From Synechococcus sp. KORDI-100 (lineage in GTDB: Bacteria > Cyanobacteriota > Cyanobacteriia > PCC-6307 > Cyanobiaceae), in assembly GCF_000737535.1 (NCBI RefSeq), contig NZ_CP006269.1, forward strand, positions 1,116,001-1,180,000: DNA of 64,000 nt. The letters are read 5' to 3'. The notes beneath the pieces are model-generated. The model ran no database searches. It saw nothing but the letters and a program-made list of their open reading frames with translations, and was not told the DNA's origin. Positions within the stretch are counted from its first letter, which is position 1. The number at the start of each line of letters is the position of its first letter. Of the stretch, positions 10,804 through 18,941 are shown piece after piece. The position numbers and the translations under genes were made by a program.

Positions 10804-12336
10804 GTGAGCGGCAAAGTCGACGTGGTGGTGATCGGCAGTGGCATCGGAGGTCTCTGCTGTGCCGGCCTCTGTGCCCGTGCCGGCAAAGAGGTTCTGGTGC
10901 TGGAGGCCCACAGCCAGCCCGGCGGCGCAGCCCATGGTTTTGAGCGCAATGGATACCAGTTCGAGTCCGGCCCGTCGCTCTGGAGTGGTCTCAGTGGCTG
11001 GCCCACCACAAATCCACTGGCACAGATCCTCAGAGCTCTGGATCAGCCCCTGCCTGTGATTCGTTACAGCGACTGGGATGTTCTGCTTCCTGAGGGACAG
11101 CTACGGGTCGGTGTTGGCAGCCACGACTTCGAGGCCGTGGTCCGAGATCTCCGTGGACCGGAGGCCGTCGACGAGTGGAGGACGTTTGGTGAGGTGCTTC
11201 AGCCGATTGCCGCTGCTGCTTCCGCTCTGCCCCTGCTCACCCTTCGTCCCGGCGCTGAGGTGTTGCAGCAGATGTGGAGCAGGGGCCGTCAGTTGCTGCC
11301 CCATCTCCCTGCCATGCGTCATCTGGCAGGAAGTTTTGGTCCACTGGTGGATCGCCATCTCCAGGATCCGTTTCTGCGCAACTGGGTGGACCTCCTCTGC
11401 TTTTTGATCAGCGGCATGCCGACGGCGGATACCAATGCCGCTGCGATGGCCACCTTGTTCGGAGAGTGGTTTCAGCCTGATGCCCATCTGGATTACCCCG
11501 TCGGTGGAAGTGCTGCGGTCGCAGCGGCTCTCGTTGAAGGTCTCGAGCGGCATGGAGGGGCCCTGCGCTGCGGCAGCCGCGTCGCTGCGCTTCAGGTCGA
11601 TGCTGATCGCGTCACTGGCGTGACCCTGAGCAGCGGTGAGCTGATCCAGGCTGATGCTGTGGTCAGCAACGCTGACATCTGGAGCACGCTCTCCCTGTTG
11701 CCGGAGGATGTCGCCAGAAGCTGGCAGCGCCAGAGAGCAGGCACACCGCACTGTCAGTCCTTTCTGCATCTGCATCTCGGTTTTGCCGCCGATGGCCTCG
11801 AGGATCTTCCGATTCACACCGTCTGGGTTGGCGATTGGCAGCGTGGGATCACGGCAGAACGCAATGCCGTGGTTCTGTCCGTCCCATCGGTGCTGGACCC
11901 CGGCATGGCACCGTCAGGTCAGCATGTGCTGCATGGGTACACACCGGCCAACGAGCCATGGCAGCTCTGGCGAGATCTGAAGCGAGGCACGAAGGCCTAC
12001 AACGCTCTGAAGCGTGACCGTTGTCAGGTGTTCTGGAGGGTGCTGGAACAGCAGATTCCAGACATTCGCGATCGCTGCCAGGTGGTGATGGAAGGGTCGC
12101 CCCTCAGTCACGGTCATTTTTTGAATGTCGATCAGGGAAGTTACGGACCTGCCCTGTCGGCGGCAAAGGGGCTGTTCCCCGGCGTGACAACGCCGTTGTC
12201 ACGCTTCTGGATGTGTGGAGCCAGCACCTTCCCCGGAATTGGCATTCCACCTGTCGCAGCGAGCGGAGCGTTGGCTGCCCACGCCATTCTCGGCCGTCAG
12301 GCTCAGGCTGAACTGTTGCGCGACCTCGGGATCTGA
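10804..12336 (+). CDS. CrtISO-like FAD-dependent oxidoreductase (phytoene desaturase superfamily)
   Basis: About 510 residues. The N-terminal dinucleotide-binding fold VVVIGSGIGGLCCAGL is followed by LEAHSQPGGAAHGF, and the C-terminal FAD motif lies in CGASTFPGIGIPPVAASG. This is the layout of carotenoid isomerases and desaturases. The exact substrate cannot be assigned: CrtISO-type prolycopene isomerase or an uncharacterised paralogue are both possible. The open frame reaches a GTG at 10747, but that would overlap the divergent rhomboid start; GTG at 10804 begins just before the Rossmann fold. Confidence 0.82.
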   Translation: MSGKVDVVVIGSGIGGLCCAGLCARAGKEVLVLEAHSQPGGAAHGFERNGYQFESGPSLWSGLSGWPTTNPLAQILRALDQPLPVIRYSDWDVLLPEGQLRVGVGSHDFEAVVRDLRGPEAVDEWRTFGEVLQPIAAAASALPLLTLRPGAEVLQQMWSRGRQLLPHLPAMRHLAGSFGPLVDRHLQDPFLRNWVDLLCFLISGMPTADTNAAAMATLFGEWFQPDAHLDYPVGGSAAVAAALVEGLERHGGALRCGSRVAALQVDADRVTGVTLSSGELIQADAVVSNADIWSTLSLLPEDVARSWQRQRAGTPHCQSFLHLHLGFAADGLEDLPIHTVWVGDWQRGITAERNAVVLSVPSVLDPGMAPSGQHVLHGYTPANEPWQLWRDLKRGTKAYNALKRDRCQVFWRVLEQQIPDIRDRCQVVMEGSPLSHGHFLNVDQGSYGPALSAAKGLFPGVTTPLSRFWMCGASTFPGIGIPPVAASGALAAHAILGRQAQAELLRDLGI

Positions 12337-12505
12337 CGATCTGCCCCAAACGTCGCTTGATGGATCAGATTCGTGCTGCCTTGGGACAAGGTCCCTTGAT
12401 CAGAGGTCGTGTTGATTTCATTGCTCGACCCTGAAGGTCAATGCACGGCACGGTGTGTTGGACCATGAGTTGTGTCATATCCTCCCTTCCGGTCGCCTGC
12501 CAGGC

Positions 12506-12712
12506 ATGAACAGCAACGCCAAGATTGATGCTCTTGAGCTGATGCTCACCGATCTGCGCACGCGCAACGAACCGATTCGCCACAAGGCTGCCTTCCGCGG
12601 TTGTCAACCGGAATTTCAGGCTCTGGTGTCCCGATTGATCGAACAGCTCGAAAACGAGCTGTTGGATGAGAAACACCGGTACAGGGAGGCGTCCCGTTCA
12701 GTTGTCTCCTGA
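12506..12712 (+). CDS. Small conserved-looking helical protein
   Basis: 68 residues from ATG 12506: acidic/basic, helical, no membrane segment. It is rich in Leu and Glu, with a likely amphipathic C-terminal helix (SRLIEQLENELLDEKHRYRE). A GTG at 12455 would add 17 residues with poor coding character. The gene overlaps the convergent cupin gene by 15 bp. Function unknown. Confidence 0.6.
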   Translation: MNSNAKIDALELMLTDLRTRNEPIRHKAAFRGCQPEFQALVSRLIEQLENELLDEKHRYREASRSVVS

Positions 12713-13203
12713 GGGCCGAAACAGATCACGCCAGCGTCGTTCCTGGTCCCGGGCCTCGGGTGTGAGTTCAACAGGGAAACCTGGCAAAAAATCCTTATCG
12801 CTGGCTGGTTGATAAGGGCCCTGCTTCAGCTCGAAAATGACGGTGTCATCCTCCAGAGCTACCAGGGTGTGAACCTGGTTCTCGGCCAGTTCGATACCCC
12901 GCAGTGGGCCGCCTGCATCGAGGCATTCCTTCTGGGTGATCTCGCCCTCCTGGTTCATCAACAGAAGTCCCACGGCTCCCTGGAGCACCACGAAGCATTC
13001 GAATCCACTCCCCTTGCCGCTGCGTACATGACGGTGGGGACGCACATAGGTTCCGGGTTGCAGCATATTGATGAAGAGCTGAACGAGATCCTCGGCCTGG
13101 TGCAGGTTGTGGTTCATGCGCAGCCTGGATGCTTGTAGTGCCGTTGCGCAACGCGATCGAAGAGACCCTGATCCAGGCGCTGCAGTGGCTGGGGTTTGGT
13201 CAT
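12698..13203 (-). pseudogene. WbuC-like cupin protein interrupted by a -1 frameshift
   Basis: The main frame encodes the cupin core (RMNHNLHQ, then PGTYVRPHRH, GAVGLLL, FELKQGPYQP), matching the WbuC family of cupin-fold proteins found in polysaccharide clusters. The expected N-terminal helix, starting MTKPQPLQRLDQGLFDRVAQ from ATG 13203, lies in another frame that stops soon after. Adding one base near 13145-13150 joins LFDRVAQ directly to ALQASRLRMNHN, as the family requires. Supporting this start, ATG 13203 overlaps the stop of the upstream gene (ATGA). This is either a recent frameshift or a sequence error. Confidence 0.72.
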
Positions 13204-13457
13204 TCGGCCTCGGGGAGGTTCCCATGGCGATAGGCCGCCGGCACCAGCACCAGAAACAGCGTCCACCAGGCGACAACGGCGAGCCCGAGCGGCAGCGTGA
13301 TCCAGATGCGTTGCGGCCACCACCATGAGCCGCTCACCACTGCAATGCCGGTGAGCAGAATGCTCCAGGGCTGACACCACCAGGGCTTCATCGACCAGAA
13401 GCGGGGTTGCTCTGTTGTCGTCGACTCAACGGAGGGCTTCGAGCTCACCGGATGCAT
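13200..13457 (-). CDS. Small two-helix membrane protein (DUF6737-like)
   Basis: 85 residues with the sequence MKPWWCQPWSILLTG followed by a short loop and two hydrophobic helices, resembling a cyanobacterial small membrane family (DUF6737 in my reading). ATG 13457 overlaps the end of the upstream PCC-glutaredoxin gene by 32 bp, and ATG 13391 would avoid this. Homologues I recall have residues before the PWWCQP motif, so the longer form is preferred. Its stop overlaps the cupin start, which suggests one transcript of three genes. Confidence 0.65.
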   Translation of the reverse strand: MHPVSSKPSVESTTTEQPRFWSMKPWWCQPWSILLTGIAVVSGSWWWPQRIWITLPLGLAVVAWWTLFLVLVPAAYRHGNLPEAE

Positions 13458-14037
13458 GCAGGGTCGTGAGGTCGTCGTAGCCACCGATCAGCTGTCCATC
13501 CACAAACACCTGGGGGAAGGTGCTCATGCCGCTGCGGCTCTGCCAACGCTTGAAATCGGCATCTCCATTCACGGTGTCCACCTGATGAGGGAGGTCCAGG
13601 GTTCTCAGCAGCCGCAGGGCGCGGGCACACCATGGGCAGCCGGGCAAGACAGCGATCTCCAGCCGTGGGTTCGTCATGGCATCAGGGGCCTTGGGCGGTT
13701 GGGATTCGCTCTGATCCGTGATGCCCAGCAGCAGATCAACCCCTTTCTGGACAAGGGTTCCTGGCTCGAGATGTCCCCCCCAAACCTGACAAGCCCCGTC
13801 CGAGAGGCTGAGGTGGAGATGAACCCCCTTGGGCGAGAAGTTGCCGTTCAGAGTGATGACCTCAAGATCACCTTTGAGAACTCTTGGCTCTGCCTGGCCA
13901 GGGCACTGAAACGAGGCCTGGGAGAGGTTTCCGACGACGCCGAGCACGAAGCCTGAGATCTGCTGTTCTGCGGCCAGTTGTTCGATGCTGAGGCGCAGAT
14001 CACTGCCGGGAGCCAGATTCAGCGGCAATGAAAGCAT
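13426..14037 (-). CDS. Fusion of PCC (DUF296) domain and glutaredoxin
   Basis: 203 residues. Residues about 4-107 form a PCC/DUF296 domain (LNLAPGSDLRLSIEQLA, SGFVLGVVGNLS, GVHLHLSLSD, WGGHLEPGT). A linker follows, then a glutaredoxin domain (about 125-200) with the redox motif CPWC (Cys134, Cys137), TFPQVFVDG and GGYDDL. Upstream ATG 14139 would add 34 residues unlike the family, so ATG 14037 is chosen. PCC domains are best known from plant AT-hook proteins and stand-alone bacterial proteins. Coupling to a thiol-redox domain suggests a redox-responsive role, which is inference. Confidence 0.85.
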   Translation of the reverse strand: MLSLPLNLAPGSDLRLSIEQLAAEQQISGFVLGVVGNLSQASFQCPGQAEPRVLKGDLEVITLNGNFSPKGVHLHLSLSDGACQVWGGHLEPGTLVQKGVDLLLGITDQSESQPPKAPDAMTNPRLEIAVLPGCPWCARALRLLRTLDLPHQVDTVNGDADFKRWQSRSGMSTFPQVFVDGQLIGGYDDLTTLHASGELEALR

Positions 14038-14142
14038 GGCATCGAAGAAATGACTGGCAAGATTACGCGCAGGACCATGAAAACCAGGTAAGGCCAATGA
14101 TGGCACGATATCGTTACTGAATGAGGCAATAATCTGCACGTT

Positions 14143-14397
14143 ATGGTGTCACTTCTCCAGCAGCTGGGGCTTGAGCTGCAGCAGCGGTTCGAGCAGGGAA
14201 CTCCCCCCCTCAGCACGGGAGAGGTGGCGGATGCCGCCAGCTCCGAGCGGATCAACGTCACCCTGCCGCGCGGGGTCATGGATGATCTCAAGCGTCATGC
14301 CCTGCATGAGGGACGAAGCTGTGGCAATTTGGCGTCCTTCCTGATCGAAGACGGTCTGCGCCGCCATGCACTGATCAGTCGAGTTCCTGATTCGTGA
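14143..14397 (+). CDS. Ribbon-helix-helix (CopG-like) protein
   Basis: 84 residues. The C-terminal half has the RHH pattern: strand RINVTLPRGVMDDL, then a helix and NLASFLIEDGLRRH. The N-terminal 30 residues form a separate amphipathic helix. It probably binds DNA as a dimer. There is no antitoxin-like partner beside it. It overlaps the 3' end of the convergent channel gene by 23 bp and is divergent from the PCC-glutaredoxin gene. Confidence 0.7.
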   Translation: MVSLLQQLGLELQQRFEQGTPPLSTGEVADAASSERINVTLPRGVMDDLKRHALHEGRSCGNLASFLIEDGLRRHALISRVPDS

Positions 14398-15457
14398 GCG
14401 TCTCGACGGTCCCGTTCCGCTGCAGTTTCAGGATCGAAACATCCAGTGGCATGTTCAGCTTGCTGCCCGTCTTGAACGCAAAGCCGTAGGTTTCCTCGGC
14501 CAGGGTGAAGGGAGCGAGCTTGACCTTCAACTCAGGATTCTTTTTCAGGTAATAACGGATCGCCGGCCGATCGAAAATCATGGCGTCCACGTCTCCCTCG
14601 TTCACCAGCCTGACGGCGGACTCCAGATCCCTTGCCATGACCTGTTCCATGTTGCCGCTTTCGGCGAGCCTGATGCCGCTGGTGCCCTGGATCACAGCGA
14701 CCCGCCGTTGGGCCAGATCCTTGGCTGAGGTGATCGGATTGTCTGCGGCACCGGAGAGGAAGAGGGTGAAAGCCGATGCAAGGCTGGCGGTGAGAGATGA
14801 GACAGCGATCAACGACATCACCATCCAGACAGACGTGATCGTGCGTCCCAGGCGTGTCACTGGAGCCTTATCGCCGTAGCCAACCGTGGTCAGTGTGACC
14901 AGGGCAAACCACATCCCACTGCTGATTCCCGCCAGGGCGGGCTTCGGGAATGCGTCCTCATTGCGGTGCCGTTCAGCAAGCCAGACCAGGGTTCCGACGA
15001 CGGCGAGAACACCGATCAGGACGAAGACCGATGAGATCACGGCTGTGCCGAAAAACACCTTGATGCGGCTGAACAGCGTTGGCGGACTGATCGGAACCAG
15101 GACCCCTGCTTTGGCGAAGAAGTATGGCTGTGTGAAATTGACGTCCGGCATGGCCAGACGCCTTGGCGTGATGCTGATCGGGCCAATCAGCAGATCAATG
15201 GTTTCACGGTCGACCGCCTCAATGCCCTCATCCGGTGACTCCTGCGGAATCAGCTCGTAGTTGAGCTTGTTTTCCTCTGCGACCGCGCGCCAGACATCAA
15301 CGCTGATCCCGCTGAATCCCGACTCAGCTTGGGTGACGAACGGTGGCGTTCCTGTGACGCCAACCCTCAGCGGTTTGGCCAGCAGAGGTGTCCCACTCCC
15401 GATCAACACCACAATCACGGCCGAGAAACCGCTGATCAGATGCCTGGGCCGGATCAT
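14375..15457 (-). CDS. GluR0-type ionotropic glutamate receptor / ligand-gated K+ channel
   Basis: 360 residues arranged like the cyanobacterial GluR0 receptor. It has a signal peptide (1-27), the first ligand-binding lobe (28-125), a helix (136-160), a pore loop with the potassium selectivity filter TTVGYGD (190-196), a second helix (205-235), and the second ligand-binding lobe (242-345). The lobes belong to the periplasmic solute-binding protein 3 fold. It should pass K+ when an amino acid binds outside. The ligand cannot be read from the sequence. Confidence 0.9.
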   Translation of the reverse strand: MIRPRHLISGFSAVIVVLIGSGTPLLAKPLRVGVTGTPPFVTQAESGFSGISVDVWRAVAEENKLNYELIPQESPDEGIEAVDRETIDLLIGPISITPRRLAMPDVNFTQPYFFAKAGVLVPISPPTLFSRIKVFFGTAVISSVFVLIGVLAVVGTLVWLAERHRNEDAFPKPALAGISSGMWFALVTLTTVGYGDKAPVTRLGRTITSVWMVMSLIAVSSLTASLASAFTLFLSGAADNPITSAKDLAQRRVAVIQGTSGIRLAESGNMEQVMARDLESAVRLVNEGDVDAMIFDRPAIRYYLKKNPELKVKLAPFTLAEETYGFAFKTGSKLNMPLDVSILKLQRNGTVETLTNQELD

Positions 15458-15564
15458 CCGCGCGTCGGACTCTCAGCGAACAGTGCCATACATTCCAGGC
15501 GACAAAAAGGTGCCTTGATCAGCCTGGATCCCTGGCCGGAGCGGAGGGCGACTCGAGGACCGGC

Positions 15565-15684
15565 TCATCGTTTCTCGAGGCGCCGGACAATCACGGCCAT
15601 CGCCGCCAGGGAGCCAGCCAGGGCGATCAGGAGGGCAACGGTCATGAACGGATCAGAGGGTCGCTGATTGGTCCAGGTTGCCAT
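15565..15684 (-). CDS. Very small single-helix membrane protein
   Basis: A 39-residue frame with ATG at 15684 and TGA at 15565. It reads a polar N-terminus (MATWTNQRPSD), one hydrophobic helix (MTVALLIALAGSLAAMAVIV) and a basic tail RRLEKR, a positive-inside pattern. It sits between the GluR0 gene and pdeM in otherwise unexplained sequence. The composition favours a real small membrane protein, but there is no clear ribosome-binding site. Confidence 0.45.
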   Translation of the reverse strand: MATWTNQRPSDPFMTVALLIALAGSLAAMAVIVRRLEKR

Positions 15685-15833
15685 CGTCCACCCGCAACTG
15701 CTGCGTTTCACTTGAACGGTGGTTCGGATCCAGGGAGCACGTCAAACTGTGGCTCCCGACAGCGGTTGAGCTTGATGGACGGAGCTTGCCTTCCGATTCA
15801 GTCAGCGTTGGATCCTGCTGCCGGGGCCGGTTG

Positions 15834-16508
15834 ATGGGAGAACTGGTCTGGACGTGGTGCTCAGAGGAGCTTGTATTCCTGCCGCAACGGGCCATCTGGC
15901 GTCCTCAGGGACGCGAGTTGCTGCTTGCAGATCTGCATCTGGGCAAGGCAGAAGCCTTTCAGGCTCATGGCATTCCAATCCCAAGCGATGCCGACAGTGG
16001 CACTCTGAATCCGCTGCTGGAGCTTTGCCATCGTTGGCAACCACGTCGGGTTCTTGTGCTCGGTGATCTGATTCACGCCCGTGTCGGTCTGACGCCCAGG
16101 CTGCGGGATACCTTGCGTGCCCTGCCGGATCTCAGTGGGGCCGAGGTCACCCTGATCGGAGGGAATCATGACCGCCACAGCTGGTTCGAAGGCCTGCCTC
16201 AGCAACCCTCATTGGCCCTGGGCCAGCTCTGGCTCAGTCATGCTCCAGAGACGTCGCCACAACCTGATCAGCTCAATGTCTGCGGTCATCTGCACCCCAT
16301 GACGAGGCTCCATGGGAGTGCGGATCGGCTCAGGCTTCCATGTTTCGCCTTCGACCCGAATGGTCCTCGTCTAGTGATTCCCGCCTTTGGAGAGTTGACG
16401 GGAGGCCATGACTGCGGCGAGCGTTACCGCCAATGGCTGGTGGCTGATGAGGCCATCGTTCCTTGGTTCAGTCCCCAACCCCAAACACAAGGGCGACGGT
16501 CGGCGTGA
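15834..16508 (+). CDS. PdeM-like metallophosphoesterase
   Basis: 224 residues with all calcineurin-like phosphoesterase motifs in order: LADLHLGKAEAF, LGDLIHAR, GGNHDRH, LSHAPE and CGHLHP. The overall layout matches the ligase-associated DNA damage response endonuclease PdeM (YkoQ/SbcD-like). ATG 15834 places the first motif about 30 residues in, as usual; the longer open frame to 15678 is not supported. No ligase or helicase partner is nearby, so the DNA-repair role is by family only. The gene overlaps the next gene by 4 bp (GTGA). Confidence 0.8.
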   Translation: MGELVWTWCSEELVFLPQRAIWRPQGRELLLADLHLGKAEAFQAHGIPIPSDADSGTLNPLLELCHRWQPRRVLVLGDLIHARVGLTPRLRDTLRALPDLSGAEVTLIGGNHDRHSWFEGLPQQPSLALGQLWLSHAPETSPQPDQLNVCGHLHPMTRLHGSADRLRLPCFAFDPNGPRLVIPAFGELTGGHDCGERYRQWLVADEAIVPWFSPQPQTQGRRSA

Positions 16509-17983
16509 CATCCCGACCCAACCCCCCACCGCAACCCCGTCGACCGCGGCGGCGTCGCTTGCGGAAGCGTTGGCTTGTGCTGACCTTGCCCTTGGTTGTC
16601 TTTGCCGGACTGGTGGCATTGGCCCCTGGGACTCCGGAACGCCGGGACGGTGAGTCCACGGAGTCATCCGCGACGCGTCCCGATCGTGGAGAGCCCTTCG
16701 ACTACATCCCTGACGACGAGGTTTACGCCCTTGAGCTGGATCCTCGCAAGGTTCGTTTTGATCTGCTTGAGGGTTGGGATCGGGAACAGGACGCCTACGA
16801 AGATCTCGCCGCCCTGGCTTATGTCTCAGGGCCCATGTACGAGCGCCACATCGATAGCGCCGGCCAGGAAATCACCGTTCCTCTCGGTGATCTGAAGTTC
16901 GGTGCCAGGGTCTGGAAAGGGCGTAATCGCACGGCGTCCAGGCAGCGTGCCTTTGTCGGAATCCGCCACGACGGCAGTGTTGATTTCGGGTATGGAGAGC
17001 TCACAGAGGAGCGCAGTCAGACCTATGACACCTTCATCGGTGGGCTGCACAGTCTTTACAACGATCTTGAAGAGCCTCCGGCGTCCTACCAGGGTGCCTA
17101 CAGCAAGAGCATGGGGCAGAGGATCCGCTACTACCTGCCGCGGATCCGCATGGTCATGGGTCTCCGCGATGATGGAAAGCTTGAGGTGTTGATGAGTCGG
17201 GACGGACTCACCCTAGAGCAAACCAAGGACCTGTCCCGCAGGCGTGGTTATCTCGCGTCCTACATGCCTGACCATGCCTCCAAGAGCCGCTTCATCATTC
17301 CCGGGATGAAGGGATTCACCGAGGAGGATGCCAACTGGATCAGTGGCGGGGCCACCAGCTTTGTCCACGTGCCCTACATGCTGCGGATGAGTCGCCGAAC
17401 GACACCGTTGCGGGGCAGTTTGTTGGATGGTTTGACGCCCAAATTGCCTGGAGAAAACCAGTGTGAGGGGCCACTCGATTGCGTTCAGGCTTTTGGGGCC
17501 CACCTCACCGATCGCGCTCTGGCCGGGCTGAATCGGGTGATGGAGCAAGGGGTCGAGCCCCTGGCCCGCATGATCTGGGCTCCTTCACCGACTCCCAAGC
17601 CACGGGAGGACCAGAAGGATCAGCCTCAGCAGGATCCCGACCGCTCACCGTTGCGGGAACCTCCGATCACGGCCGATCCCCTGGTGCTGCGTGATCAGCC
17701 CGCTGTGATGGATGACGATTGGGATGCTGGAGATGACAGTCTTCCCCTGCCACCGGATCTTCCTCCTCCGATTCTGCTCGAAGACGCTCTGGATCAGCCT
17801 CAACCGCCTGAACCCCTTGAGGAGTCGGTCAACGAAAAACCTCCTGTTCAGGAAACTCAGCAACAACCGGACGACACGCAGGCATCTGTTGAGGACGAGC
17901 TCATCGGAGCACCACCCCCTCCGGAGTTACCGCCTCTGCCGCCGGTGAATCCCATGCCGCTGACGCCAGCTCCCCTTGACTGA
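16505..17983 (+). CDS. Membrane-anchored protein with proline-rich C-terminus, unknown function
   Basis: 492 residues from GTG 16505, which overlaps the pdeM stop in a GTGA junction. An extremely basic N-terminus (Pro/Arg-rich) leads to one hydrophobic anchor (about 23-41). Next comes a globular domain (about 60-380) with short repeats of charged strands, such as RAFVGIRHDGSVDFGYGEL, that faintly recall phosphodiester glycosidase (NAGPA-like) proteins. The C-terminal 110 residues are very rich in Pro, Glu, Asp and Gln. The domain is probably on the far side of the membrane. Family not recognised with confidence. Confidence 0.7.
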   Translation: MTSRPNPPPQPRRPRRRRLRKRWLVLTLPLVVFAGLVALAPGTPERRDGESTESSATRPDRGEPFDYIPDDEVYALELDPRKVRFDLLEGWDREQDAYEDLAALAYVSGPMYERHIDSAGQEITVPLGDLKFGARVWKGRNRTASRQRAFVGIRHDGSVDFGYGELTEERSQTYDTFIGGLHSLYNDLEEPPASYQGAYSKSMGQRIRYYLPRIRMVMGLRDDGKLEVLMSRDGLTLEQTKDLSRRRGYLASYMPDHASKSRFIIPGMKGFTEEDANWISGGATSFVHVPYMLRMSRRTTPLRGSLLDGLTPKLPGENQCEGPLDCVQAFGAHLTDRALAGLNRVMEQGVEPLARMIWAPSPTPKPREDQKDQPQQDPDRSPLREPPITADPLVLRDQPAVMDDDWDAGDDSLPLPPDLPPPILLEDALDQPQPPEPLEESVNEKPPVQETQQQPDDTQASVEDELIGAPPPPELPPLPPVNPMPLTPAPLD

Positions 17984-18096
17984 CCAGCGTTGTTTAGGTG
18001 AACCCGGGTCTCAGGTCGTCGGGTGTTGGATCAGGGATTCTCAGGACTCACTCGAACCGAACGTCCATTCGATGTCTGAGATGGCCGTTGCTGAGA

Positions 18097-18366
18097 CTAT
18101 TTCTTGAAGACACCGTTGCATTCCCCTGCAGCGGGTTTCTGGAAGCAATGGCCTTCAGGGGACCAGTAGCCAAGAGCGGGAAATTGAAGACCCTGGGCAC
18201 GCGCTTTGGCATTCACACCGTCAATCCCCATCCCCTGAACAAGAACGTTTCCCTCACCGTCCACCAGATCCAGAAAATCATTCTCCTTGGTTTCCTGGGT
18301 GGGGCTGGCGAGCGTCGCAATCGGAACCGCGGCGGTCACGAGGGCGATCAGCAGGGCACGGAACAT
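18097..18366 (-). CDS. Small exported protein of unknown function
   Basis: 89 residues: a signal peptide (1-20, cleavage after LAS), then a small domain ending with two cysteines (GHCFQKPAAGECNG), a likely disulfide pair. ATG 18366 is preferred over the in-frame TTG at 18381. It lies 22 bp downstream of the L,D-transpeptidase on the same strand, so the two may form an operon acting in the periplasm. Confidence 0.65.
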   Translation of the reverse strand: MFRALLIALVTAAVPIATLASPTQETKENDFLDLVDGEGNVLVQGMGIDGVNAKARAQGLQFPALGYWSPEGHCFQKPAAGECNGVFKK

Positions 18367-18388
18367 GGTTTTGGGATGCAAGGAGAAT

Positions 18389-18856
18389 TCAGTTCGTGGT
18401 GACGACCACCGGTGTGCCGACCTTGACGCGATTGAAGACCTGAATCACGTCGTTGTTAAGCATGCGGATGCAGCCAAGGCTCACTGCAGAGCGAAGTTTG
18501 ACCCAGTTGGGCCAGGCGGTGCCATGGATTGCATACTCACCGGTCCCAATCTGCACATAGGCCATGTAACGAACACCGACCGGGTTCTTCGGCCCCGGGG
18601 CGATGATCTTTCCCTTTTTGTGGTATGTCGGGGCAGGGTCCATCTTTGTGATCGCATAACTGCCGGGGGGTGTCGGCGATTCCGGCGCACCGATGGCGAT
18701 CGGATACTTTCCGATCACCTTGCCGTCATCGAGAAGGGTGAGATAGCGGTTTTTCAGGCTGATCTGGACGGACGTCTCCGCCTGAGCCGGAGCCGCTGCG
18801 GCAACACCGACGGCTGAGCTGAGCAGGGAGGCCAGCAGAATCGGACGGATGCTCAT
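18389..18856 (-). CDS. L,D-transpeptidase (YkuD domain), exported
   Basis: 155 residues: a signal peptide (1-27, AQA cleavage) and then a single YkuD domain. The catalytic motif runs HGTAWPNWVK to SLGCIRM, with His111 and nucleophile Cys129. Such enzymes make 3-3 peptidoglycan cross-links or attach proteins to peptidoglycan. It is divergent from the tandem-repeat exported protein at 18942. Confidence 0.92.
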   Translation of the reverse strand: MSIRPILLASLLSSAVGVAAAAPAQAETSVQISLKNRYLTLLDDGKVIGKYPIAIGAPESPTPPGSYAITKMDPAPTYHKKGKIIAPGPKNPVGVRYMAYVQIGTGEYAIHGTAWPNWVKLRSAVSLGCIRMLNNDVIQVFNRVKVGTPVVVTTN

Positions 18857-18941
18857 GGACGTCTGCGACGGTCAACCGTCAGCATTTTGACCTATTTGAA
18901 AGGAGCTAGCGTCAGGCCGTCGAAATGACTGTCTCCGACCC

